From Candidatus Pacearchaeota archaeon (GTDB lineage: Archaea; Nanoarchaeota; Nanoarchaeia; Pacearchaeales; GW2011-AR1): a stretch of 15,099 bases of DNA. How positions within the stretch are numbered: the first letter of the stretch is position 1; every line of letters begins with the position of its first letter. Below, in pieces: positions 1 to 7,163 of the stretch. The stretch covers positions 1 to 15,099 of the forward strand of contig JALOBX010000010.1 of the NCBI GenBank assembly GCA_023228065.1, written 5' to 3'. Under the pieces are notes generated by a model. The model saw only the letters and a list, made by a program, of their open reading frames with translations, did not search any database and was not told the origin of the DNA. Both the position numbers and the translations under genes were made by a program.

Positions 1-1273
1 AATGTATAATAATTCCTCCAGTAGTTGTACCATCATAAAGAGTTATAACAGAACCAGAACTAAAAGAAGATATTATCATTGCTTGAAGATTTCCTGGGCC
101 ATATTTACAAATAATTCCACTACCAGGAAGTGCTGTTGTAATTCCAGATTGATATCTTGATATTGGTTGAGTTGATAAAGTTCCAAATCTTTTTATATTT
201 GCAGCGGCACATTGTAAGGTACTGTTTGTAATTATTCCACCAGAGTTTACATTATCCATATAGATATAGTGATTTAATGTAGCTGCCCAAGCGGGGGTAG
301 TTGAAATATAAGAATGTAGAATTTCATCCCCTATTATAAACCAAACTTGAAATCCTGTAAAATATATTTCATACGTATGTATATCTGTTCCGGGTGAAAA
401 TGTTTTTCCTAGTGTTCCATTAAAATTTCCAGACGAAACTGTATTTGCAGATGAATTATTTAAAACAACTATACTAAGGGTATCCCCATCTAATTGAAAA
501 TAAGCACCATCGGTAATAGTAGGCATTGTAGCCCCGTAAGCTATTCCCCATCTTCTTTTGTTATTTGTAATTCCAGCAGATAATTGAATATAAGCTCTAA
601 AACTCATAGTAGAACTAGATATCGATCTGGCCCGTCTTACAGAATGTAACACTGTTGCTCCATTAGCAGTAGTATTCGTGGCAAGAGTTACAATTGCATT
701 GGCTTGTGTAGTTGTTCCCCCGTTTGTATTTGTTACTGTCCAAAAATTAGTGTCGATAGTAGTTCCTTCAAAAGTTGAACCCACTAATCGTACTGGAGTG
801 ACTACCCTTTGTTCCCCAGCAGGGGTATTTTCTACAACAAATCCATAGGCATCTTTTACAGACTGCAAAGCTACTTTTAAGTTCCCTTTTGAATCTAGTG
901 ATCGAGGAACTGCTTCTACAATAGGACAAAATACAGTCTGTAATCTTAAATAATTTGTTGTAGCACTTCCAGTATTTTGAACACGAATACGAACATAACT
1001 AGAAATGGCTTGAACAGTTATACCAAAAGTTTGATCTGCATAATAATTATATGAATCCGAAATATCCCAATGTGGTCCAGTAGGGGTTGTATCAGGTGAT
1101 TGTTCAACATATACAGTAGCATTTTGATCCATAAAGAGGCTTACTTGTATCCCAGCATAATTTAAAGTGCTTTCAATAGTTCCTGTAAATAAAGAACCTG
1201 ATGTTAAATTGGTTGTAGAACTATTTACTGTTGATACTACAATGTCTTGCGAAAATTTTGAAAAATAACTCAC
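1..1273 (-). CDS. Phage structural protein with lectin-like beta-sandwich (3' end beyond window)
   Basis: An open frame of 424 codons begins at a GTG and runs off the left edge without a stop. The start is supported by GAGGA four bases upstream (plus positions 1278-1282), and it lies 33 bp after the stop of the tail-fibre gene. The protein is rich in Ser, Thr, Gly, Asn and aromatic residues, with no signal peptide or membrane segment. Residues about 25-118 look like a beta-sandwich (motif DQNATVYVEQSPDTTP, then a YVRIRVQNTGS strand), a pattern I associate with phage tail-associated proteins. Residues about 165-365 resemble a concanavalin A/LamG-like fold (FEGTTIDTNFWTV, WGIAYGA, FQVWFIIGDEILHSY). 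The last visible part (about 395-424) looks like a small phage beta-domain with VITLYDGTTTGG. The likely role is a virion adhesin or fibre component contacting cell-surface glycans. The domain calls are by eye; structural protein is fairly secure, the exact position in the particle is not. Confidence 0.75.
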   Translation of the reverse strand, partial: MSYFSKFSQDIVVSTVNSSTTNLTSGSLFTGTIESTLNYAGIQVSLFMDQNATVYVEQSPDTTPTGPHWDISDSYNYYADQTFGITVQAISSYVRIRVQNTGSATTNYLRLQTVFCPIVEAVPRSLDSKGNLKVALQSVKDAYGFVVENTPAGEQRVVTPVRLVGSTFEGTTIDTNFWTVTNTNGGTTTQANAIVTLATNTTANGATVLHSVRRARSISSSTMSFRAYIQLSAGITNNKRRWGIAYGATMPTITDGAYFQLDGDTLSIVVLNNSSANTVSSGNFNGTLGKTFSPGTDIHTYEIYFTGFQVWFIIGDEILHSYISTTPAWAATLNHYIYMDNVNSGGIITNSTLQCAAANIKRFGTLSTQPISRYQSGITTALPGSGIICKYGPGNLQAMIISSFSSGSVITLYDGTTTGGIIIH

Positions 1274-1306
1274 TTATTCCTCGTTAATAGATAATCATAT
1301 TTTTTA

Positions 1307-4171
1307 TTAGTATATTCTATAATTACTTCCATTACTATATACATTAATTGCTGAACTAGGCGGAATAGTTTGAAGATTTTCATTTTCAATTTTTTGTCCT
1401 AGACTTCCTGATAAAAATATATCCCCAGGTGATGCATTATCTATAATATACTCTCTTCCAGAATTTCCAATAGCTGTAGGAAGTGTTAATAATTTATCAG
1501 CAGATGTTACATATAATATTCTATCACTAGTTAAAATAGAATAATCATTTGTTATTGTTGATAAAGACTGTGGTTGAGGACTTCCAACAGATGCTATAAT
1601 ACTTCCATTAGTAGAGGTTGTAAAAAGTACAGTAAAATCATAAACAGTGTTGTGTGTTATTGAATAAGGGATTTCAACGGTACCTGTATCTAAAAATACT
1701 TGAACTATTGGATACGTTCCAAAATTATGAAGAACATTAACTGAAGTTTGTCCAGTAAAAGAAGTTAAAGAATATGAATTTGATGCTGTTCCTGATGGAG
1801 TTGTCCAGTTTCCTTGTCCATTTAAAAATTGATTATTATTATCAGATAATCGTGGTAAGAAACCGTGCTTAGTCGATGACGAATTTAATGTTGAAACATC
1901 ATTAAAAAATAAATTACTTTCTTGAACAGGAAACATATCATCTACATATTTTTTTGTAGAAGCATCTGTATCACTAAAAGGGGTAGCTGATAGGGTTACA
2001 CGATTAAATGTTGGTTCTGATGTGGTTGCTATGTCTTGAGGTAATGATAATAATGTTCCTGCACCAATAACAACTCCAGTTCCATTACTTACAGTTATTT
2101 GATTTTCTGTACCTGTTAGATTACCACTATTAATAATATCTTGTTTATTATTGAAAGTAGACCAGTCGATTGGAGATAAAATACCAGATAAAGTATCAGA
2201 AGCAACTTGTGTAGCCACGATATGTTCAGAATTTGTTAAATGATAGTATTCATCTATTGTTCCTCCTTGAAGTTCTGATAACCCATTATGAATAGTAATA
2301 GAAGAAAATCCAAGATCACCCGTTTCAAGAACATCTATCTGAGTAGCAGTAGACTCACCATTTTTAACAATAATTCGTCCAACGAGTAATGTAAAACTAG
2401 ACATTACGGGGGGAAGGTTTGGTGGAGGATTACTTGCTATTGCTTCTGCTAAAGTATAATTATCTGCCCCTAAAACTATAACTGGTCGATTTACAACATT
2501 AACAGGATCTTCAGAAAATCCTCGATATACCCAGTTTACAGCATATTTATTTGGATTTAATGTTTGTAGGTTTGTTCCGTCATCGTACTGTGTATTATTA
2601 TACTGTGTCCCAGTTGTTCTAGTCCAAACACCTCCAACGTGATAATAAAAAGCAATGTATTCACCAGATACCCCAGAATTAACTGTTTGTAAAGTAGTAT
2701 AGCAACCACCAAACCAAACATAACCACCTGTAATATTTACAAGTCTGGTTGCTTGCTCGCTTAATACTAGTCCTCCCGGTTGTATTTTAAATCGTTCTGT
2801 TTTTACTAGACGATGGCTAAGTTTATTAGCTAAACCTTTAGCCATATTATCCCAAAATAAATATAAAACGGTACTTAATAAATTATAAACAGTTAAAATA
2901 GGAATAATATTTGCTTGATTTATTATAGTAACGTCTGAAATAATTTTAGTTATAGGAATTCCATTATTATAATCTGCAACTATATAATGGATGGTACTAT
3001 CTTCTGGAACTGTAAAGGTTCCTCCAGCAATAGTATATTTAGTTAAAGTTGTTTCATCATAAGCAGAGGATGAATATAAAAGATACTCCCCAGATCCAAT
3101 TGTAATAGTTCCAGATCCTCCAGTGACCGACGGGGAAGTCCAGATACCAGCACTTGAATTTGGAATTCTATCTGTTTCCAATGCTAGTTCATATAAAGCA
3201 TTTTGAACACTTGTTGAATTTAAACTTCCAGAAGGAGTGTTGGTTATAACTAAAGCAGAATGAAAATCTGAAGTTCCATCAATATGGGTATCTATTTGAC
3301 TATGAGTATGAGTTCCACTTCCTGATAAATTTTGATGTACTATATTTTGTTCAATAACATCAACAGTAGTGTTGTTAGTATGAAGGACACTTGTACCACT
3401 TAAAACAGAAAGCCTAGAAGAACCAGCTAATATATTTCCTTTTAAAAAAGAATTTTCTTTTGTATTTAATCCATCAGATAATGCTTTTTCTGTAGTAGCT
3501 AAAAGTTGTGAAGTACCAGAATAAAGATTGCTTAATTGTATAAATCCTTTTTGGGAAGTAGTGGCATCTTGAGCAATATACCCACTATCCTGAATTGTTT
3601 TCCCAAGTATGGTACTAAAAGAAGGAATTCCATTTATTGTAGAAGACGCTGGGCCAGTAACAGCACCATCAATATTTGTTTGAATAGCATCCCAATATGT
3701 ACCTACAGAGGATTCATCCCCAGATGGCGTATTATCTTGGGTACATATTGCAAGATCATTTATTTCTACTACTTTACCTGATACTCCACCAATTTTTCCA
3801 GCTACACTTATTTTATAAGTCCAGCCACAATCTGCTGCTGGATAGTTTGGATTAGAAGAACAGTCTATTACCCCTTTATATACAAGTGCATTTAATTCTG
3901 GTATTAAAGAATCGGCGTACGTCTTAATAGCATTAGCAGTAGCAAGATTTCCTGATCCACCAGTTAATGTAGTTTCAATTCCATAACCAGCAATTATTTT
4001 ATTCCAATTTAAAGAACCGGAACCCTGCTTTATATAAGCATCACCGTTAATGGTATTTTCATAAATAAACCCATACGGGGCTACTTTTCCTGAAGAACTG
4101 GGGTCTAAAGTTCCTCGAATAGTCCCAGTTACTTTTTGTTGTGTAGTTGTTATAACTCCACTTAAACTCAT
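1307..4171 (-). CDS. Tail fibre / receptor-binding protein, 954 aa
   Basis: This large Ser/Thr/Asn/Gly-rich protein has the modular, repetitive look of a phage tail fibre or baseplate-attached adhesin. Residues 203-235 (TSQKGFIQLSN, then LLATTEKALSDGL) match the short repeat typical of phage tail fibres (TxKGxxQLS...AxTxKAV). Residues 634-650 carry LQGGTIDEYYHLTNSEH, a motif common in tail fibre proteins, and 711-750 carry DIATTSEPTFNRVTLS followed by DASTKKYVDD, also common fibre modules. A His-rich turn (THTHSQIDTHIDG, 287-299) may bind metal. Residues about 355-480 form a distinct domain with IVADYNNGIP and WDNMAKGLANKL. There is no signal peptide. The ATG overlaps the upstream stop by 4 bp (ATGA), so translation is probably coupled; its own Shine-Dalgarno (AAGGA) is about 13 bases away and weak. 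The role, recognition of a host surface receptor, is inferred from the modules. A baseplate or neck appendage is an alternative to a long fibre. Confidence 0.85.
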   Translation of the reverse strand: MSLSGVITTTQQKVTGTIRGTLDPSSSGKVAPYGFIYENTINGDAYIKQGSGSLNWNKIIAGYGIETTLTGGSGNLATANAIKTYADSLIPELNALVYKGVIDCSSNPNYPAADCGWTYKISVAGKIGGVSGKVVEINDLAICTQDNTPSGDESSVGTYWDAIQTNIDGAVTGPASSTINGIPSFSTILGKTIQDSGYIAQDATTSQKGFIQLSNLYSGTSQLLATTEKALSDGLNTKENSFLKGNILAGSSRLSVLSGTSVLHTNNTTVDVIEQNIVHQNLSGSGTHTHSQIDTHIDGTSDFHSALVITNTPSGSLNSTSVQNALYELALETDRIPNSSAGIWTSPSVTGGSGTITIGSGEYLLYSSSAYDETTLTKYTIAGGTFTVPEDSTIHYIVADYNNGIPITKIISDVTIINQANIIPILTVYNLLSTVLYLFWDNMAKGLANKLSHRLVKTERFKIQPGGLVLSEQATRLVNITGGYVWFGGCYTTLQTVNSGVSGEYIAFYYHVGGVWTRTTGTQYNNTQYDDGTNLQTLNPNKYAVNWVYRGFSEDPVNVVNRPVIVLGADNYTLAEAIASNPPPNLPPVMSSFTLLVGRIIVKNGESTATQIDVLETGDLGFSSITIHNGLSELQGGTIDEYYHLTNSEHIVATQVASDTLSGILSPIDWSTFNNKQDIINSGNLTGTENQITVSNGTGVVIGAGTLLSLPQDIATTSEPTFNRVTLSATPFSDTDASTKKYVDDMFPVQESNLFFNDVSTLNSSSTKHGFLPRLSDNNNQFLNGQGNWTTPSGTASNSYSLTSFTGQTSVNVLHNFGTYPIVQVFLDTGTVEIPYSITHNTVYDFTVLFTTSTNGSIIASVGSPQPQSLSTITNDYSILTSDRILYVTSADKLLTLPTAIGNSGREYIIDNASPGDIFLSGSLGQKIENENLQTIPPSSAINVYSNGSNYRIY

Positions 4172-4581
4172 TTAATTATTTTTTTCCTTTTGTGAGATTT
4201 ATTCCTATCCTCACTATGTCTTGTATCACAAAGTTCTTTTGAAGATTCAAATTTTTCATCAAGTCTATTTAATTCAGAATTAATTTTTTGTTGTAATTCC
4301 CCAGTTGTTTTACAATTTAAATTAATTTTTTTTCCATGTTCTTCTAATTTTTTATCAATATCCCCAAAAACTTGTTGCCAAAATTTTCTTTCTTCTTTTT
4401 GTCCCTCTGCTATCTTTACAAAGGATTCATGAGTTGTTTCTTCGTTTTTATCTATTTTGGTATTTAAAGTTTTTATTGTATTTCTGAAAATATAGACAAG
4501 CAAACCAAGAATAATATTAAGAGTAATGCTGCCCCACTTAAAAAGTTCACCAGTAATTGCCTGCTCTTGTCCTGTTCCCAC
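4168..4581 (-). CDS. Small protein with one membrane segment and a coiled coil (unknown function)
   Basis: This 137-residue protein starts at GTG with GAGGAT just upstream (plus 4585-4590); there is no other Met in the chain, so no later ATG start is possible. Residues about 14-33 (WGSITLNIILGLLVYIF) form one hydrophobic helix, followed by a highly charged helical region (about 38-115) with heptad-like spacing and Lys/Glu richness, suggesting a coiled coil. The C-terminus is strongly basic (HKRKKIIK). The layout (short N-terminus, one membrane anchor, long helical tail) resembles small phage membrane proteins encoded near tail or lysis genes, including XhlA-type holin accessories, but no family motif is recognised. 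It lies between two structural genes and overlaps the tail-fibre start by 4 bp, so it is expressed with them. Possible roles are a holin-like or lysis accessory protein, or a membrane-tethered factor; neither is shown by the sequence. It is probably a real gene given spacing and RBS. Confidence 0.7.
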   Translation of the reverse strand: MGTGQEQAITGELFKWGSITLNIILGLLVYIFRNTIKTLNTKIDKNEETTHESFVKIAEGQKEERKFWQQVFGDIDKKLEEHGKKINLNCKTTGELQQKINSELNRLDEKFESSKELCDTRHSEDRNKSHKRKKIIK

Positions 4582-4595
4582 AATATCCTCATATT

Positions 4596-4940
4596 TTATT
4601 CCCTTACTAAATAAAAATTTAAACTTCCAGTATGTCCTGATGTTCCTTCTGCAAGGACATAGGTAACTTCACCTATTATATTTTCATACGTATCTGTAGT
4701 TGCTGTATCGATTGGTTTTAAAGATGAATAAGAAAGAGTTCCTGTATAAAAATTATATTCACGAGTAGTCATTAATCCATAATTAGCTGTTTTACCTGAT
4801 TTGTTTTCTACATAAATTTTTCTAGGGTGATAATCTCCTCGGCCTTGATATGCTGGTGGATCTAAATCAGTTGTTTGTGTTACAACTAAAGTTCCAAGAT
4901 TAAGTGATCCAGAACTAATATTAATTGTTTCAAAAAACAT
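4596..4940 (-). CDS. Small beta-rich phage protein, probably structural
   Basis: This 114-residue protein is the first gene of the minus-strand unit. Its ATG is preceded by CGAGGTAGTAAA (GAGG at plus 4948-4951, seven bases upstream). It is rich in Thr, Tyr, Ser and Gly, with alternating hydrophobic residues that suggest beta-strands (LGTLVVTQTTDLDPP, PRKIYVENKSGKTANYGL, EVTYVLAEGTSGHTGS, LNFYLVRE). It has no signal peptide, membrane helix or catalytic motif. I do not recognise the family. Its place 14 bp ahead of the membrane/coiled-coil gene and upstream of two large fibre-type genes suggests a minor virion, tail or fibre-connector protein. Function is inferred only from context and composition. 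Confidence 0.65.
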   Translation of the reverse strand: MFFETINISSGSLNLGTLVVTQTTDLDPPAYQGRGDYHPRKIYVENKSGKTANYGLMTTREYNFYTGTLSYSSLKPIDTATTDTYENIIGEVTYVLAEGTSGHTGSLNFYLVRE

Positions 4941-4980
4941 TTTACTACCTCGTTATATTGTAAATATTTCTATTTTTTTC

Positions 4981-4993
4981 TATTTATTTTATA
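4981..4993 (-). promoter_or_regulatory. Candidate -10-like/late-type promoter box for the virion genes
   Basis: Read on the minus strand this is TATAAAATAAATA, 41-53 bases upstream of the 114-residue protein's ATG. It resembles a -10 box or the T4-type late promoter core (TATAAATA with changes). No good -35 hexamer is seen at the expected distance. The call rests on position and base composition only. Confidence 0.25.
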
Positions 4994-5011
4994 TCTTTAT
5001 TAAAAATTTAC

Positions 5012-5039
5012 TTGATTTTATAGTAAATATATATATTAT
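5012..5039 (+). promoter_or_regulatory. Candidate sigma70-like promoter for the sugar cassette
   Basis: TTGATT (5012-5017) and TATTAT (5034-5039) are separated by 16 bases, a reasonable match to the -35/-10 pattern. The -10 ends about 93 bases before the NeuB-like start. Chance matches are likely in DNA this A/T-rich. Confidence 0.25.
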
Positions 5040-5072
5040 TTATTAGTAATTATGTTGTTGTACCTTTAATAT

Positions 5073-5080
5073 TATAAATA
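5073..5080 (+). promoter_or_regulatory. Candidate T4-type late promoter box (TATAAATA)
   Basis: An exact TATAAATA lies 53-60 bases upstream of the first plus-strand gene, which suits a phage late promoter that needs no -35 element. The same octamer also occurs inside coding sequence (6846-6853 and 12311-12318), so an exact match alone is weak evidence; its value comes from the intergenic position and distance to the start. Confidence 0.25.
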
Positions 5081-5132
5081 TTAAATAAGAATTTCTGATT
5101 ATACTAATAAAAAATTTTAAAATGGAGAAAGT

Positions 5133-6635
5133 ATGATGTTAAGTAATAAATTATTGATAATTTTAGATATGGCAAATTCCCATCAAGGTAATTTAGATAA
5201 AGGTTTAGAAATTATAAAAGAATTTTATACTGTATGTAAACCATACTTTGCTATTTTTGATATAGCAATTAAATTTCAATATAGGGACACCTTAGATTCT
5301 TTTATTCATCCAGATTATAAAAAAGATATGTCTTTTAAGTATATTAAAAGATTTACAGAAACTTATTTAACACCAGATCAATATAAAATTTTAATAAATT
5401 CAGCAAAAGATTTTGGTTTTTTAGTAGGAGCAACCCCATTTGATGAAGTTTCAGTAGATACAGTTATAGATCATAAATGTAATTTTTTAAAGATTGCAAG
5501 TTGTTCTTGCACTGATTGGGAACTTCTTCAAAAAGCAGCTACTACGGACTTACCTATAATTATTTCAACAGCGGGAACTTCCTTAGAGGAACTTCATAAT
5601 GTTTATTCTTTTTTTAAAAATAGAAAAAAACAAATAGCATTTCTTCACTGCAGAGCGGAATATCCTACTAAAGAAGAAAACTTAGAATTAAATCAAATAG
5701 ACTTATTAAAAGAAAATTTTATAGATATTCCTATCGGATTTTCTTCACATGAATTTCCAGATAATTATAAATCAGTAAAAACAGCTTTAGGTAAAAAAAT
5801 TCAAATACTTGAAAAACATATTGATTTAGATTGTGAAACTAAAAATGCTTATTCTTGCACTCCAGATCAAATTCATAATTGGCTACAATCCGTTACAGAA
5901 GCTGTAGTTACTTGTGGTATAGATAAAGGAAGATATATAATCAGTGAAAAAGAAAAAAATGATCTTCAGGGGCTTCAGCGAGGAATATATGCAAAAAGGG
6001 ATATTGTAGTTGGTGAAAAAATAAATATAAATGATATCTTTTTTGCCATTCCTCTTCTTGATAAACAAATATCAGCAAGTAATTTTTCTAAATACAGTAT
6101 ATTTGTAGCAACAAAAGATATTATAAAAAATAAACCCATAACTTCAAATAATATGACTTTTGGTAATATACGACAACAAGTATTATCTGTTGTAGATAAT
6201 GTAAGAACCTATTTATCCAAAAGTGGTGTAGTAATTCCTTCAGGAAAAATAAAATTTGAACTTTCCCATCATTATGGACTTGAAAAATTTTATGAATTAG
6301 GAGCCACAATTATAACGTGCTTAAATAGAGAGTATGCTAAAAAAATATTAGTAATGTTACCAAAACAAAGGCACCCCTCCCATTATCATATAAAAAAAGA
6401 AGAAACTTTTATTGTTTTATATGGAGAAATGCTAGTTACCCTTGAAGATCAAAAAAAAGTTTTAGGTGTTGGTGACATACTAACTGTTGAAAGAAATAAA
6501 AAACATAGTTTTTCAACAAACAATGGTTGCGTATTTGAAGAAATTTCAACTACACAATTTCCAAACGATTCGGTATATGATGATAAATTTATTATGGAAA
6601 ATTATTCAAATAGAAAAACAGAAGTAATTATTTAG
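5133..6635 (+). CDS. N-acetylneuraminate synthase (NeuB)-like enzyme with SAF and C-terminal cupin domains
   Basis: NeuB-family enzymes condense phosphoenolpyruvate with an N-acylamino sugar to give a nine-carbon nonulosonic acid such as sialic acid. Residues about 5-265 fit the NeuB TIM barrel: LDMANSHQG (11-19, aligned with the usual EIGxNHxG), IKFQY (46-50), DLPIIISTAGTSLEEL (139-154), LHCRAEYP (171-178), and EKHIDLD (227-233). Residues about 282-345 resemble the SAF/antifreeze-like domain (RGIYAKRDIVVGEKI). Residues about 400-475 add a cupin: HPSHYHIKKEETF and the GE at 431-432 supply the first metal motif (H417, H419, E424), and H458 in KKHSF the second. At 500 residues it is much longer than ordinary NeuB (about 340-350), which the cupin explains. 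The first active-site Glu of the N-terminal motif is Asp here. GGAGAA precedes tandem ATG codons (5133, 5136); either could be used. It heads the cassette. The condensation reaction is well supported, the exact substrate is not. Confidence 0.85.
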   Translation: MMLSNKLLIILDMANSHQGNLDKGLEIIKEFYTVCKPYFAIFDIAIKFQYRDTLDSFIHPDYKKDMSFKYIKRFTETYLTPDQYKILINSAKDFGFLVGATPFDEVSVDTVIDHKCNFLKIASCSCTDWELLQKAATTDLPIIISTAGTSLEELHNVYSFFKNRKKQIAFLHCRAEYPTKEENLELNQIDLLKENFIDIPIGFSSHEFPDNYKSVKTALGKKIQILEKHIDLDCETKNAYSCTPDQIHNWLQSVTEAVVTCGIDKGRYIISEKEKNDLQGLQRGIYAKRDIVVGEKININDIFFAIPLLDKQISASNFSKYSIFVATKDIIKNKPITSNNMTFGNIRQQVLSVVDNVRTYLSKSGVVIPSGKIKFELSHHYGLEKFYELGATIITCLNREYAKKILVMLPKQRHPSHYHIKKEETFIVLYGEMLVTLEDQKKVLGVGDILTVERNKKHSFSTNNGCVFEEISTTQFPNDSVYDDKFIMENYSNRKTEVII

Positions 6636-6645
6636 GAGAAGAAAG

Positions 6646-7149
6646 ATGATTACAATTGCTTGGGATATTGATGATGTTCTTAATGATTTAGATAAGGAAT
6701 TTAAAAATTGGATTTCATTAACTGGTTTAATTATAGATGACAAAAATTATTTAAAATATCTTGACAGATTTAGATTAGGATACTATTTAAATTTAAAACC
6801 TAATACTGAAATTTATAATTGGTTTATTGAAAATGGAACTAAAGTTATAAATATAGCAATAACAGCGGTTCCTTCAAAATTGGCTTATTTATCTTCTTGG
6901 TGGTTATTTAAAAATTTTAAATGGTTTAATTCAATAGTAATTATTCCATCTTATAGAGAAGATGATCCAATAATAAATCCTTTTAAAACAAAAGGTGAAT
7001 ATTTACAGTGGTTTGGAAAAGCAGATATTTTTATAGATGATAATGAAAAAAATATTAGGGATGCAAAAGAATTAAATCCTAATATAAAATGTTTTCATAT
7101 AAATAATAATATTAAAAGTGTATTAAAGGATATTACTAAACTAATATAA
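6646..7149 (+). CDS. HAD-superfamily phosphatase, 5'-nucleotidase-like
   Basis: This 167-residue protein has HAD hallmarks: motif I WDIDDVLND (nucleophile D7, acid/base D9), a motif II Thr in ITAVPS (T73), a Lys in the KTKGEY stretch (K114 or K116), and motif IV IFIDDNEKNIRDA (D131, D132). Its size and the DxDDVL motif recall the deoxyribonucleotidase/5'-nucleotidase branch. Such enzymes remove phosphate from small molecules in the cytoplasm. The gene lies 10 bp after the NeuB-like gene with GGAGAA as RBS, so it shares its transcript. By analogy with sialate-9-phosphate phosphatases, which act after a phosphate-accepting NeuB, it may dephosphorylate the NeuB product; that is inference. A nucleotide phosphatase role or a regulatory role is possible. 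The fold call is firm, the substrate is not. Confidence 0.75.
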   Translation: MITIAWDIDDVLNDLDKEFKNWISLTGLIIDDKNYLKYLDRFRLGYYLNLKPNTEIYNWFIENGTKVINIAITAVPSKLAYLSSWWLFKNFKWFNSIVIIPSYREDDPIINPFKTKGEYLQWFGKADIFIDDNEKNIRDAKELNPNIKCFHINNNIKSVLKDITKLI

Positions 7150-7163
7150 GGAGAAAATCTTTG
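7147..7163 (+). promoter_or_regulatory. Ribosome binding site fixing a TTG start
   Basis: TAAGGAG (7147-7153) overlaps the stop codon of the phosphatase gene and lies seven bases before TTG at 7161. No ATG or GTG is better placed in frame, since the next Met is residue 9 of the resulting protein and the TPP-enzyme N-terminal homology begins before it. This near-perfect site supports TTG as the true start. Confidence 0.7.

Larger units (their letters stand above)
4941..5132. promoter_or_regulatory. Divergent intergenic region between virion genes and sugar cassette
   Basis: This 192-bp stretch is the only sizeable non-coding DNA in the window. It is almost pure A/T and lies between the start codons of two divergent units, so it should carry promoters for both. 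No ORF with a plausible ribosome binding site, no strong hairpin terminator and no tRNA is seen in it. Individual candidate promoter elements are listed separately with low confidence, because A/T-rich boxes arise easily by chance at this composition. Confidence 0.6.

Noticed and set aside
2250..2268. AAGGAGG followed by an ATG inside the tail-fibre gene (minus strand), a possible internal start
   Set aside because: The bases simply encode the LQGG motif, and the ATG is out of frame and stops after five codons.
3536..3781. 81-codon plus-strand frame opposite the tail-fibre gene
   Set aside because: It lies entirely inside the well-supported fibre gene on the other strand, has no ribosome binding site and an unlikely composition.
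5883..6309. Two minus-strand frames opposite the NeuB-like gene (61 and 62 codons)
   Set aside because: They are antisense shadows: very Phe/Ile/Tyr-rich, no ribosome binding site, no homology pattern.
6846..6853. Exact TATAAATA late-promoter octamer inside the phosphatase gene
   Set aside because: It is within coding sequence with no gene start at a suitable distance; such matches are expected by chance in DNA this A/T-rich.
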